Assembly: GCA_020726265.1 (NCBI GenBank)
Contig: DYSZ01000013.1
Location: forward strand, 1-41,708
DNA: 41,708 nucleotides
Direction of reading: 5' to 3'
Source of the DNA: Draconibacterium orientale
GTDB taxonomy: Bacteria; Bacteroidota; Bacteroidia; Bacteroidales; Prolixibacteraceae
Of this stretch, positions 6,705 through 15,947 are shown piece after piece. Numbering within the stretch: the stretch's first letter is position 1; each line of letters starts with the position of its first letter. Made by a program: the position numbers and the translations under genes. The notes below the pieces were generated by a model. That model was not told the DNA's origin, searched no databases, and saw only the letters and a program-made list of their open reading frames with translations.

Positions 6705-9700
6705 CTAATTAAAAATATAGCGGATGCCAAATTGCAGCTGCCAGGTATTTGATGTTTTGTTATACATGTCGAATGATTTTTCGGCAAGTTTTTTAACACC
6801 ATCAACAGTAGTAGAATACATTGAATAAACCGGACGTTTGTTTGCATCAATCGATTCATATTTCAAAACTTTACCATAGTTCGACGGTGCGTTTGTCATT
6901 ACAGTGCCCCATGAATCGTTTAACAGGTTACCAAAGTTGAGGATATCGAGGCTAAACTGTAGTGTATTTCTTGAGTTACCGGTTTTAATAATAAAGTCCT
7001 GAGCAAATTTAAGGTCGAATCGGTTAACCCAAGGCATTTTAGCTGAGTTTGCCTCTGCATATTTACCCTTATTAATACTTAAATAAGGATCCTGATTAAT
7101 AAATTTCATAAATGCTTCTGCCTGTTGTGCTGCGGTAAATCCGTTTGCGCCTTCTTTAAACTGAATTTCACTTGAATTTACAGGAATATACATCAGGTCA
7201 TTATTAACACCGTCTTTATTCATGTCGCTTGAATACACCCAGCTGTAACGTCCGGAGTTGAACCCCGAATAGAATATACCAATACTTGAAGCAAGAAATT
7301 GAGCATATTCTTTACGATAGCTCAACGAGCCTATCACTTTATTCGGAGTAACATACTGCGAGTTCTGTATTTTCAGTTCGTTCGGACCATCGATTGAAGG
7401 CTGCCCCTGCCACGCAGAATTTGCCTGGCTACCCGGGTTACCTGAAATTTCCTTTACCACAGTATAAGTGTAAGCAACCATGGCTTTCATGTTTTCAACA
7501 GGCTCGGCTGTAATTACAGTACTGAAATTGTAACCATAACCATCGCTGTTATTTACCAAAACCATGGCATCGTTTACTCCTGCATTAATTGCTTTACTTG
7601 TGTAAACATAACGGTTATCAGAACCATTAAAACGGGTAAAACCTGCAGTTTCAGGATCTGGCATATTAGCATTTACCTGGCTTACAGCGTTAATATCTTT
7701 CGAGTACATTCCTTCCATTGTTACCTGCATTGGGAAAGTTGTTGGAACTGTCCAGTCGAAAGCTAAAGATGATTTCCATATCTGCGGAAGCTTGAAATCT
7801 TCATCAACTGCGGCAATTGAACTGGGCAAAGCAGCTGTGGCTTCAGTTGGTAAACCAAGTGCAGACACCATTTCGTTTACATCGGTAATGATTTTTCCGT
7901 TTTGAATCAATTTTGGCAAATCAGCACTTGTGCCACTGCGTGTAACAGTGTTCTGAATCATACCACCATTGGTTGGCATATTGGTAAAAAATACCAGTGG
8001 GATACGTCCTGTAAAAATACCGGTACCCCCGCGAACTTTGAAAGTTTTATCGCCAAACACATCATAGGTAAAACCTACGCGTGGTGAAACAAGAAATTTA
8101 GATGATGGCCACATTCCTGTGTTGATTTTTCGGCCATCAAGAAAAGTTAATTTCGAAACTTCGGTATTTTCAACGAGGTCGTTCAGGTACATTGTGTAGT
8201 CGCCACGAACACCGTAAGTAAGTTTAAAATTCTTACTGATACTCCATTCATCCTGAGCATAAATAGAGAACTGGCCAAAACGTAAATCTGCCACAGGATT
8301 TAATTCACCTCCATAACCATAGGTCAAACCCCAGGATTCAGGTTTTGCTCCATTTACAAAATCATCAAGACTTCTGAAACGGTAATAACCTGTTCCAAAA
8401 CGTTGGAAAGAGTTTGAAACATACTGGTCTTCGTAACCAACACCTGCAGTAATAACATGATCGCCGGCATTGTATGTAATATTGTCAACAATACTATTAA
8501 CATTGTTTCTTACACCGTTATTCCATGAAAAGAGTTCGTAACCAGCCGACATAAATGCATCGCCATCTTTCATAATGTCGATATGTGGAAAAGGCGACGA
8601 GAGCGAACCGCGCGTATCCTCAATGCGGGTAAATGTACCAAGTAACTGGTTCGAAAGATTACTTCCCAATCGTGAGTTCAACTCAGCAGTTAACGAATTA
8701 ACAAGGTTATCCATTGAATAACAGTTGTTTCGGAATGCCATTGCATTTTGCGAAATACGTCCTGAAGCCATACGTGTTGCAACGGTTGAAGTAGCGTTGG
8801 TAGGCAAATCAGCCACGTTTTTTGTATAGTTGTAACGAACTGTAAACTTGTTGTTGTCGTTGATATTCCAGTCGATACGTGCAAGCATCTTCATATTTTC
8901 GTTACCACCATCGTAATTTGTGTACGATCCGGCATCGTAACCATATTTATCAAGTGCCGCTTGAAATGCATCCATATCGGCAGCAGTAACACGCGTAATA
9001 TTTGCATCGGCATTTGCTACGCCATCGGTTGACAAATTCCAGGTATGAATTGGGTTAGGCGAGTTTTCATATTCGCCGTTTACAAAAAAGAACAATTTGT
9101 TTTTGATAATCGGTCCACCAAGAGTGAAACCATAAATTGCTGTCGATTCTTTTGGGCGGTCGCCAAGATCGAATCCATCAACTGTGTTACCACGAAGATT
9201 CTGGTTGCGTTGGAATGTGTAAGCTGAAGCTTTGAACTGGTTGGTACCACTTTTTGTGATAGCATTAATGCCTGCACCCACGAAATTGGCTTGTTTTACG
9301 TCATAGGGTGCAATTGTAACCTGAAGTTCATCAATAGCATCGATTGAAATCGGGTTACCACCACCAGGAAGACCTGAACTTAATCCAAAGTTGTTATTAA
9401 AATTTGCACCATCGATAGTAACATTATTTAAACGACCATCGCGGCCTGCAAACGAACCGCTTGCTCCACCATACGGAGAAAGCCTTGTAAAATCATTCAA
9501 ACTTCTGTTGATTGATGGCAACAGTTTCATTTGCTCATTAGAAACGTTGGTTGACGGACCAGTTTTATTGGTTCCAAAACTTGATGGTTTTGAACCCACT
9601 ACCACTACCTCGCTAACATCGATGGCATTTTCTGTTAATGTGGCATTTAAGTTAAAAGCCTGACCGAGGAAAAGTGTAATGTCAGTGTAAGTTCCTTTTG

Positions 9701-9968
9701 AGTAACCAACAAACGACACTTCAACTTTGTATGGTCCACCCGATCGCATACCTTGCAGATTGAAACGTCCTTCACTGTTTGTGATTGTACCATACTGGGT
9801 GCCAGATGGCTCGTGAACAGCTAAAACTGTAGCTCCCGGAAGGTTTTCACCTTTGTCGGTAACCACCGAACCACTCATCCCCGACGTGGTAACCTGTGCA
9901 AACAGCGTTGCACCAAACAACAAAATCAAACTAAACGATAAAGTTAATTTTAACAGTGTTTTTTTCAT
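6705..9968 (-). CDS. Oar-like TonB-dependent outer-membrane receptor
   Basis: 1087 residues. There is a Sec signal peptide (1-24, ending ATLFAQ), a carboxypeptidase-regulatory-like beta sandwich (about 28-113, GSVVTDKGENLPGATVLAV and GRFNLQGMRSGG), a TonB-box-like stretch (117-125, DVSEVVVVG), a plug domain (about 130-245, with GRLNNVTIDGANFNN and NFVGAGINAITKSG), then a long beta-barrel ending with an aromatic outer-membrane signal (LQFGIRYIFN). The plug and barrel resemble Oar (OmpA-related) proteins, which differ from SusC and usually have no SusD partner; none is present here. The substrate cannot be read from the sequence. The gene is monocistronic: a terminator follows it and a 520-base divergent region lies upstream. 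Confidence 0.92.
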   Translation of the reverse strand: MKKTLLKLTLSFSLILLFGATLFAQVTTSGMSGSVVTDKGENLPGATVLAVHEPSGTQYGTITNSEGRFNLQGMRSGGPYKVEVSFVGYSKGTYTDITLFLGQAFNLNATLTENAIDVSEVVVVGSKPSSFGTNKTGPSTNVSNEQMKLLPSINRSLNDFTRLSPYGGASGSFAGRDGRLNNVTIDGANFNNNFGLSSGLPGGGNPISIDAIDELQVTIAPYDVKQANFVGAGINAITKSGTNQFKASAYTFQRNQNLRGNTVDGFDLGDRPKESTAIYGFTLGGPIIKNKLFFFVNGEYENSPNPIHTWNLSTDGVANADANITRVTAADMDAFQAALDKYGYDAGSYTNYDGGNENMKMLARIDWNINDNNKFTVRYNYTKNVADLPTNATSTVATRMASGRISQNAMAFRNNCYSMDNLVNSLTAELNSRLGSNLSNQLLGTFTRIEDTRGSLSSPFPHIDIMKDGDAFMSAGYELFSWNNGVRNNVNSIVDNITYNAGDHVITAGVGYEDQYVSNSFQRFGTGYYRFRSLDDFVNGAKPESWGLTYGYGGELNPVADLRFGQFSIYAQDEWSISKNFKLTYGVRGDYTMYLNDLVENTEVSKLTFLDGRKINTGMWPSSKFLVSPRVGFTYDVFGDKTFKVRGGTGIFTGRIPLVFFTNMPTNGGMIQNTVTRSGTSADLPKLIQNGKIITDVNEMVSALGLPTEATAALPSSIAAVDEDFKLPQIWKSSLAFDWTVPTTFPMQVTMEGMYSKDINAVSQVNANMPDPETAGFTRFNGSDNRYVYTSKAINAGVNDAMVLVNNSDGYGYNFSTVITAEPVENMKAMVAYTYTVVKEISGNPGSQANSAWQGQPSIDGPNELKIQNSQYVTPNKVIGSLSYRKEYAQFLASSIGIFYSGFNSGRYSWVYSSDMNKDGVNNDLMYIPVNSSEIQFKEGANGFTAAQQAEAFMKFINQDPYLSINKGKYAEANSAKMPWVNRFDLKFAQDFIIKTGNSRNTLQFSLDILNFGNLLNDSWGTVMTNAPSNYGKVLKYESIDANKRPVYSMYSTTVDGVKKLAEKSFDMYNKTSNTWQLQFGIRYIFN

Positions 9969-9990
9969 ATTCTTAGTTTTAAAATTGCGG

Positions 9991-9998
9991 CAAATTTA
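9991..9998 (-). promoter_or_regulatory. -7 element upstream of the TonB receptor gene
   Basis: TAAATTTG on the minus strand, followed by gccgc, lies 23 bases before the ATG at 9968. It matches TAnnTTTG exactly. No TTG sits at the ideal distance; the nearest is 25 bases upstream of the element. Confidence 0.45.
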
Positions 9999-10454
9999 GA
10001 TTATTCTGGAAAGCTAAACCGACCAACATGTTAATTTTTAATTAAATATGCATTTTGTAATTCACTTAAAGTATCATTTAAGAAATAAAGATACCCTTAC
10101 AATCAATTGACTATTAACTTTTTTTATGCTTTTATCTTTCCTTATTCGAGCCCTAAAAATACAATTTAAAAACATCATAAGAGTTGAATTAAACGCTTCC
10201 GACATAACATATTATTAACAATGAATATATTTGTATGTAGCTGATTTATTGATTTATAAAATCACCCTGTTGTTCAATTAACAATTAGTGTGAATAACAA
10301 TTACTCTCGACAAAAACAAAAATATTTCTAACCTATGAAATATATCTGTTGCAACAAAACTTACAAAATCATGAACAAAGACTCTATTGCTCTTCATCTA
10401 TATTCTCATTTACAGTGCTTTACTTCCCGATAACCGGTTTTATAAAGTTATTTG

Positions 10455-10462
10455 TATTTTTG
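10455..10462 (+). promoter_or_regulatory. -7 element upstream of nadA
   Basis: TATTTTTG, followed by ccgc, lies 28 bases before the ATG at 10491 and matches TAnnTTTG. It also argues against the upstream TTG start at 10452, which would fall within the promoter. Confidence 0.5.
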
Positions 10463-10490
10463 CCGCATTAAATCTGAAATCGGAACAGGA

Positions 10491-11483
10491 ATGAATGGGG
10501 AACATATTCAAAATATGCTTGCGGAAAAAGGGTTTATTGACGAACCTGTAAGTACATCGGTTAAACTTGTGGAAGAAATCAATCGCCTTAAAAAGGAAAA
10601 GAACGCTGTGATTCTCAGTCACTATTATGTTGATGGCGAATTGCAGGACATTGCCGATTATGTGGGCGACAGCCTCGGCCTTTCGCAGGCTGCAGCCGAA
10701 ACAACAGCCGATATTATTGTGTTTGTAGGGGTGCATTTTATGGCCGAAACAGCCAAAATTATTAATCCAACAAAAAAAGTGATTCTCCCGGATTTAAAAG
10801 CCGGTTGTTCACTCGCAGATTCTGCTCCGGCTGATAAATTTGCTGCTTTTAAAGCCCAGTATCCTGATCACAAAGTGATTTCGTACATCAATTGTACTGC
10901 CGACCTGAAAACACTGACCGATGTAATTTGCACTTCGGCCAACGCTGTAAAAATCGTGGAAAGCTTCCCCAAAGACCAACCGCTCATTTTTACCCCCGAC
11001 AAAAACCTTGGAAATTACATCAACAGCATTACCGGCCGCGAAATGGTTTTGTGGGATGGCGCCTGTATGGTACACGAAAAATATTCGGTTGAAAAAATTG
11101 TTGATTTGATGGACGAACATCCAGATGCCGAATTTATTGCCCACCCCGAGTGCGAAAAACCGGTTTTACTGCTGGCCAAATATATTGGTTCAACCACGGC
11201 GCTGCTGGGTTATGTACAAAAAAGCGCGGCGAAAAAATTTATTGTGGCAACCGAAAGCGGCATTTTGCACCAAATGATAAAAGTTTGTCCCGATAAAATC
11301 TTTATTCCTGCACCATCGGTCGATTCCACCTGTGGTTGCAACGACTGCTCGTATATGAAGCTGAACAGCCTTCAAAAACTGTACATCTGTTTGAAACACG
11401 AGCTGCCTGAAATCATTCTGCCCGATGATGTAATCGCAAAAGCACAGTTGCCAATCCGGCGGATGCTTGAGATTTCGAAATAA
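10491..11483 (+). CDS. nadA: Quinolinate synthase A
   Basis: 330 residues, typical for NadA. The enzyme condenses iminoaspartate with dihydroxyacetone phosphate to quinolinate in NAD biosynthesis, using a [4Fe-4S] cluster. Visible motifs: [20 protein letters not shown] (43-62), the cluster cysteine in AGCSLAD (C106), YINCTADLK (132-140), [10 protein letters not shown] (C192), HPECEKP (218-224), [10 protein letters not shown] (253-262) and [10 protein letters not shown] (281-290), which carries the last cluster cysteine. The ATG at 10491 is chosen over a TTG at 10452 because it has a purine-rich aacagga just upstream and gives the family N-terminus. No nadB or nadC lies beside it. It converges on the protease gene, with 13 bases between the stops. 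Confidence 0.96.
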   Translation: MNGEHIQNMLAEKGFIDEPVSTSVKLVEEINRLKKEKNAVILSHYYVDGELQDIADYVGDSLGLSQAAAETTADIIVFVGVHFMAETAKIINPTKKVILPDLKAGCSLADSAPADKFAAFKAQYPDHKVISYINCTADLKTLTDVICTSANAVKIVESFPKDQPLIFTPDKNLGNYINSITGREMVLWDGACMVHEKYSVEKIVDLMDEHPDAEFIAHPECEKPVLLLAKYIGSTTALLGYVQKSAAKKFIVATESGILHQMIKVCPDKIFIPAPSVDSTCGCNDCSYMKLNSLQKLYICLKHELPEIILPDDVIAKAQLPIRRMLEISK

Positions 11484-11496
11484 TCAACTGTTAAAA

Positions 11497-13152
11497 TTAC
11501 TTTGCAATAACAGGTTTTTCTTTCGGGTTTGAACTGATATTTTCAACAAGCAAATTCTGTTTCGAAATTTCGATGGCTCGTAACAGAGTTTTATCAATTT
11601 TCTGAATGATTGGGAAAAAGCCGGTTTCGCCGATAATGTTCCGGGCAATGTAAGCTTTCAACTGTGTTTCGATAATCAGTTGCGAAGCTTTCAGCCCTGC
11701 ATTGTCCTTTGGAATCCCTTTTCCGGCGGCATATTGCACAAACTCGTTCAGCACATTTTGTCTGCTTACGTAAGCATCTATTTCTTCAGCACGGGTAAAC
11801 TTCGAAAGTTCGTTCCGATGTTCGTCGACCCAGGTGTAGGCAAACGTGTAAACAAGCCCTTTTCGCGAGATTGAGTTGAAATATTCCGAATTGCCAGTGG
11901 TGTCCACCGGAACAAAAAAGTCGGGCATAATACCGCCGCCACCATAAACAATCCGGCCGCTTTTGGTGGTATATTTCAGCGAATCGACCACATGAATACT
12001 GTCGGCCACCAATTGTTCCATGCTGTGAAAACGCTCGTACACATTGTTGTAATATTCTTCTTCGCCTTCGGCATACGAACTTTGAATACATCGTCCGCTG
12101 GGTGTATAAAACCGAGCCACGGTAAGCCGGAGCGCAGAACCGTCGGGCAACGGAATTTGTTCCTGAACAAGGCCTTTCCCAAATGAACGGCGGCCAATCA
12201 CCAAACCACGGTCGTTGTCCTGCAAAGCGCCTGCAAAAATTTCGCTTGCTGATGCTGAAAACTCGTCAATCAATACATATACCTTAAAATCTTTCCAGAT
12301 ATTGTGCCCCGATGCATTGTAAGTTTTCCGCGGCTGGTTGATGCCTTCGGTATATAAAATAGGTTCGCCTTTACCCAAGAACTCGTCAACCATTTGCAGC
12401 ACCCCAACCAGTGAGCCACCCGGATTTTGCCGCAAATCGATAATTACTTTGCGGGCGCCGGCATCACTAATCATTTTCATGCCATCCATAAACTCGTCGT
12501 ACGTGGTATTGGCAAAACGGCTGATTTTGATAAACCCGGTTTCATTGTCGATTAAATATGAAACATCAATACTGTTGATTGGAATATCACCACGGGTGAT
12601 TTCAAAATCGAGTTCCTGTTTCACTCCACTGCGCACAACTCCCACATTTACTTTTGAGTTTTTATCTCCGCGAAGCAGGCTTAAAACTGTGTTGTTCTCC
12701 ACCTTTACACCGGCAATTGTTGAGTCGTCAACACTTACAATGCGGTCGCCGGGAAGTATGCCAACTTTACTCGACGGTCCACCTGAAATTACTTCAACCA
12801 CCCGCACTGTATCTTCCATTATCGAAAACTGAACGCCGATTCCAGAGAATTTTCCGGTCATTTCCTCCTGAACTTCCTGCATATCGCTTGCCGGAATATA
12901 AGTGGTGTGCGGGTCGAGGTTTTTAAGGATTTCGGGAATAGTTTTTTCCGTGATTTCGCCAATGTTCACACTGTCAACATAACCCTGTTCAATCAAATTC
13001 AGAATTGACCCGAGTTTATTCGATTCGGCCAACCCGATACTGACTGCACCCTGGTTGCTGTTTCGGGTGAGCAGATTACCAATAATAATTCCGGCAGAAA
13101 CCGAAACGGCAATAATAAGCGGGATAAGTATTTTTGTAGCTTTGTTCATCAT
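11497..13152 (-). CDS. S41-family C-terminal processing peptidase (Ctp)
   Basis: 551 residues. An N-terminal membrane anchor or uncleaved signal (about 8-28) is followed by a helical region, a PDZ domain (about 103-180, GIGVQFSIMEDTVRVVEVISGG) and the S41 protease domain. The Ser-Lys dyad is visible: S301 in DEFSASASEIFAGALQD, and K326 in RRSFGKG. The 25-residue spacing equals that of E. coli Prc. DLRQNPGGSLVG (239-250) is the conserved substrate-binding strand. Family members trim or degrade periplasmic and envelope proteins; the target here is unknown. The start is either of two adjacent ATGs. The gene follows the dCMP deaminase gene by 14 bases, so the two are probably co-transcribed, an arrangement often seen in Bacteroidota. 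Confidence 0.94.
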   Translation of the reverse strand: MMNKATKILIPLIIAVSVSAGIIIGNLLTRNSNQGAVSIGLAESNKLGSILNLIEQGYVDSVNIGEITEKTIPEILKNLDPHTTYIPASDMQEVQEEMTGKFSGIGVQFSIMEDTVRVVEVISGGPSSKVGILPGDRIVSVDDSTIAGVKVENNTVLSLLRGDKNSKVNVGVVRSGVKQELDFEITRGDIPINSIDVSYLIDNETGFIKISRFANTTYDEFMDGMKMISDAGARKVIIDLRQNPGGSLVGVLQMVDEFLGKGEPILYTEGINQPRKTYNASGHNIWKDFKVYVLIDEFSASASEIFAGALQDNDRGLVIGRRSFGKGLVQEQIPLPDGSALRLTVARFYTPSGRCIQSSYAEGEEEYYNNVYERFHSMEQLVADSIHVVDSLKYTTKSGRIVYGGGGIMPDFFVPVDTTGNSEYFNSISRKGLVYTFAYTWVDEHRNELSKFTRAEEIDAYVSRQNVLNEFVQYAAGKGIPKDNAGLKASQLIIETQLKAYIARNIIGETGFFPIIQKIDKTLLRAIEISKQNLLVENISSNPKEKPVIAK

Positions 13153-13166
13153 TCAAAATAAATTAA

Positions 13167-13607
13167 TTACAATTCAGCGGCTTCAACCTGTTCAACTTCA
13201 ATATTGGCGCGTTTCAGCAGGTTAATTCCATCTTCGAGCCGGTAATTTTCAGAAAAAACCACTCTCTTTATTCCAGCCTGAATAATGAGTTTTGAACATT
13301 CGAGACAAGGAGATGAGGTAACATAAAGCGTGGCATCCAGACTGCTGTTACCCGATTTGGCCACTTTTGTGATGGCGTTTGCCTCGGCATGAAGTACGTA
13401 TGATTTTGTCTGGTTATTTTCGTCTTCGCATTCGTTTTCGAAACCCGAAGGTGTTCCGTTGTAACCGTCAGAAATTATCATCTTATCCTTCACCAGCAAC
13501 GCGCCCACTTTCCGGCGTTTACAATACGAATTTTGTGCCCAGATTCCGGCCATTTGCAAATATCGTCTGTCCAACAACTGCTGTTTGTTTTCGTTTCCCA
13601 TTCCCAA
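13167..13607 (-). CDS. dCMP deaminase (ComEB-like cytidine/deoxycytidylate deaminase)
   Basis: 146 residues, as expected for the family. The zinc-dependent enzyme converts dCMP to dUMP, feeding thymidylate synthesis. The zinc and catalytic motifs are HAEANA (73-78, His ligand and catalytic Glu) and SSPCLECS (C101 and C104). RKVGALLVKD (32-41) and DGYNGTPSGF (47-56) are typical substrate-pocket sequences. It is the first gene of a two-gene unit with the Ctp protease 14 bases downstream. A TACATTTG element on the minus strand (13652-13645) lies about 38 bases before the ATG. The start could also be the third codon (MGNENK). Confidence 0.94.
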   Translation of the reverse strand: MGMGNENKQQLLDRRYLQMAGIWAQNSYCKRRKVGALLVKDKMIISDGYNGTPSGFENECEDENNQTKSYVLHAEANAITKVAKSGNSSLDATLYVTSSPCLECSKLIIQAGIKRVVFSENYRLEDGINLLKRANIEVEQVEAAEL

Positions 13608-13644
13608 ATTTTTACAATTGGTTTACTAACTGATAAAAAGATTA

Positions 13645-13652
13645 CAAATGTA
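13645..13652 (-). promoter_or_regulatory. -7 element upstream of the dCMP deaminase gene
   Basis: TACATTTG on the minus strand, 37 bases before the ATG at 13607, matches TAnnTTTG. A -33 TTG is not evident. Confidence 0.42.
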
Positions 13653-13730
13653 ATATTGATTTGTTCACAGCACCCTGCAGGCTTTGCCAGGCTCCCAGTT
13701 TTAACAAACATTAAAGAGTCTTTGTTATAT

Positions 13731-13761
13731 AAACAAAAAACCCCGCCATTTGGCGAGGTTT
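13731..13761 (-). terminator. Intrinsic terminator of the SPOR lipoprotein gene
   Basis: The stem pairs 13738-13747 (aaaccccgcc) with 13752-13761 (ggcgaggttt), with one C:A mismatch and a four-base loop. The minus-strand transcript then enters a T-run (complement of 13731-13740). It lies 20 bases after the stop codon at 13781. Confidence 0.85.
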
Positions 13762-13780
13762 CTGAATATTTTGCATTTTC

Positions 13781-14260
13781 CTATTGTTTAATCAGCAACC
13801 ACAGGTCGGCGTATTTTGGAAAAGCATCCCTGATTTCCTTAACACGGCCGCGTGCTTCGCCTTCGCTTTTATATGAGTTCACACATACGCGATAATATCC
13901 GGTTTCGCTGTGTAAAATAATTGGAGTAAAACCCTCATTTAAAGTTGTTTCTCTGAAATTTTTTGCATTGTCGAGCTGACTGAAGGAACCCAGAATCACA
14001 AAATAAGAATTGCTTTCGTTTCCAGATTTATCGGCAGCATCAGTAAAAGTAACCTGTTCCTTACGCATCGAAACCGGTTTTTCAACGGCAGGAGTTATGG
14101 CTGTTGCAGCTGGTTTTGTTTCAGTCGTTTCTGGCACAGTAAATACTTTGGGTTGCGCTTCGGTTGGAGGTACATATTTTACTTCGGGTTGTTTTTTTGA
14201 TGTTTTACAAGCAGTAAATGCAAAAACAACCATCAGCGCCAAAATCATTATTCTTTTCAT
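13781..14260 (-). CDS. SPOR-domain lipoprotein
   Basis: 159 residues. A lipoprotein signal peptide (MKRIMILALMVVFAFTAC, lipid-bearing Cys at 18) leads into a proline/threonine-rich linker (about 24-75). A C-terminal SPOR domain follows (about 84-157), with NSYFVILGSFSQLDNAKNF and GYYRVCVNSYKSEGEARGRV. SPOR domains bind glycan strands lacking stem peptides and often locate proteins to the division site, so a periplasmic, outer- or inner-membrane-anchored role in cell-wall remodelling is likely. The gene is separate, with its own terminator. It lies 174 bases upstream of the dCMP deaminase gene on the same strand but is not its operon partner, because the terminator intervenes. Confidence 0.92.
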   Translation of the reverse strand: MKRIMILALMVVFAFTACKTSKKQPEVKYVPPTEAQPKVFTVPETTETKPAATAITPAVEKPVSMRKEQVTFTDAADKSGNESNSYFVILGSFSQLDNAKNFRETTLNEGFTPIILHSETGYYRVCVNSYKSEGEARGRVKEIRDAFPKYADLWLLIKQ

Positions 14261-14461
14261 AACTTCTATTTTTTACAGATTTCCGGTGCTAAATTACGGA
14301 AAACCCAACAGGCTGATATACGCGGCTCTCCTAAGTTTTGCACAATCGGGTGTTTGCAACTGACCGTTTGAACCTGCTTTTATGACCTAAAAATGTTGCG
14401 TTTTAGAGAATGTGCAAAAACCCGGTGATTTACATTTCGTAACAACAACCAAATGTTGTGT

Positions 14462-14469
14462 TAACTTTG
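14462..14469 (+). promoter_or_regulatory. -7 element upstream of the AmmeMemoRadiSam gene
   Basis: TAACTTTG lies 32 bases before the ATG at 14502 and matches TAnnTTTG. No TTG at the ideal -33 distance was found. Confidence 0.42.
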
Positions 14470-14501
14470 ATTGTTATGTTCCGTTTATTCAATGCTGACA
14501 A

Positions 14502-15938
14502 ATGAGATTTCGATCTGATAAAAACAATGTTCGGCCGGCAGCTTTTGCCGGCAGCTTTTACGAGGGAGAAAAACAAAAACTTACCCGGCAACTCAAAACT
14601 CTTTTTGCAGGCGAAACCCTGAAAACTGATTCTGAAAACCTGACGGAAAAAATCCGGGCTTTGATTGTACCGCACGCGGGTTATGTGTTCAGTGGAAGCG
14701 TTGCTGCTGCTGGTTATTCGAGGCTACCTGTCAAAAACAGGTACAAACGAATTCTTATTCTGGCGTCAAGTCACCGGTTTTCGTTTAAAGGCGCGGCTGT
14801 TTTTGCAAGTGGAAATTATTCAACCCCGCTGGGCGAAATCAACGTTGATACCCGATTTGCCATTGATTTGCTGGGAAAATCGGATTTGTTTTTTGAACAC
14901 AAAGAGGCACACGAAACAGAGCACAGCATTGAGGTACAGCTACCTTTTTTGCAACACCGGCTAGGTCGCGATTTTGTGCTGGTTCCGCTGTTGTTAGGCA
15001 CACACAATGCTGAAACCTGCCGGAAAATTTCCAAAGTACTTCAACCATTTTTCACTCCTGAAAATCTTTGGATTGTGAGCACCGACTTTTCGCATTATCC
15101 GAAATACGATGACGCTGTACATACCGATGAAATAACCGCAAACGCCATCTGTAGCAACCAGCCCCAGCAGTTGCTTTCGGTTTTAAACGACGAAAAAATA
15201 GTGAAAACCGAAAAGCTTGCCACACCACTTTGTGGCTGGACTTCTGTACTTACATTACTTTACATGACCGAAAAAGAGGATATTGAATTTGAAAAATTAC
15301 GCTACCAAAACTCGGGTGATGCACCTATTTATGGCGTAAAAAACCGAGTGGTGGGTTACTGGTCGGTGGCTGTGAAATCAAAAGAAAAGGAATTAAAAAT
15401 TTCGGAACCCGAAAAAGCGGAGTTGATTGAAAAAGCACGCCATTCGATTTCGAATTTTGTTACCACAGGCAACCGCGGCCAACTTTTAGCGCCCGAAACC
15501 AACGGGATTTTGATGGAGAAAACCGGCGTTTTTGTCAGCATTTATATCGATGGCATCTTGCGTGGCTGCATTGGTGGTTTTGCCGGTGAACAAACACTGA
15601 ATGAAATGGTACAACGACTGGCTGCCTCATCGGCATGCGATTATCGGTTTAAACCGATTCAGACTGATGAACTGAACAAAATGCAACTGGAAATTTCTGT
15701 GCTTTCGCCTTTGAAAAAAATCAAATCAATCGACGAAATCAGGCTGGGGAAACATGGAATTTATATAAAACAGGGATACAATTCAGGCACTTTTCTTCCT
15801 CAGGTAGCCACAAAAACAGGCTGGGATCTTGAAGAATTTTTAGGGCACTGCGCCCGCGACAAAGCCGGTATTGGATGGAACGGCTGGAAGACTGCGGAAA
15901 TATTTGTGTACGAAGCAGTTGTTTTCAGGGAAGAGTAA
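14502..15938 (+). CDS. AmmeMemoRadiSam system B-A fusion (Memo-like plus AMMECR1)
   Basis: 478 residues joining two proteins of the AmmeMemoRadiSam system. The Memo-like part (about 8-292) has VPHAGYVFSG (H58), ASSHRFSF (H91), HSIEVQLPFL (141-150), STDFSHYPKY (193-202) and PLCGW (C244). The two histidines and the cysteine correspond to the metal site of the Memo family. The AMMECR1 part (about 305-478) carries the signature LRGCIGGF (353-360) and ends GWNGWKTAEIFVYEAV. The system normally includes a radical SAM protein; none is in this window. The biochemical role is not established; a redox or metal-dependent modification has been suggested for the family. The gene is monocistronic and converges on recO with nine bases between stops. 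Confidence 0.93.
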   Translation: MRFRSDKNNVRPAAFAGSFYEGEKQKLTRQLKTLFAGETLKTDSENLTEKIRALIVPHAGYVFSGSVAAAGYSRLPVKNRYKRILILASSHRFSFKGAAVFASGNYSTPLGEINVDTRFAIDLLGKSDLFFEHKEAHETEHSIEVQLPFLQHRLGRDFVLVPLLLGTHNAETCRKISKVLQPFFTPENLWIVSTDFSHYPKYDDAVHTDEITANAICSNQPQQLLSVLNDEKIVKTEKLATPLCGWTSVLTLLYMTEKEDIEFEKLRYQNSGDAPIYGVKNRVVGYWSVAVKSKEKELKISEPEKAELIEKARHSISNFVTTGNRGQLLAPETNGILMEKTGVFVSIYIDGILRGCIGGFAGEQTLNEMVQRLAASSACDYRFKPIQTDELNKMQLEISVLSPLKKIKSIDEIRLGKHGIYIKQGYNSGTFLPQVATKTGWDLEEFLGHCARDKAGIGWNGWKTAEIFVYEAVVFREE

Positions 15939-15947
15939 ATATGATTT

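Larger units (their letters stand above)
9969..10490. other. Divergent intergenic region between receptor gene and nadA
   Basis: 522 AT-rich bases. Minus-strand TAAATTTG (9998-9991) could be the -7 element of the receptor gene, and plus-strand TATTTTTG (10455-10462) that of nadA. A further plus-strand TATATTTG at 10226-10233 has no obvious gene behind it. No conserved ORF was seen. Confidence 0.5.

Noticed and set aside
12338-12832. 164-codon plus-strand ORF
   Set aside because: Antisense shadow of the C-terminal processing protease gene, which has an intact active site in its own frame.
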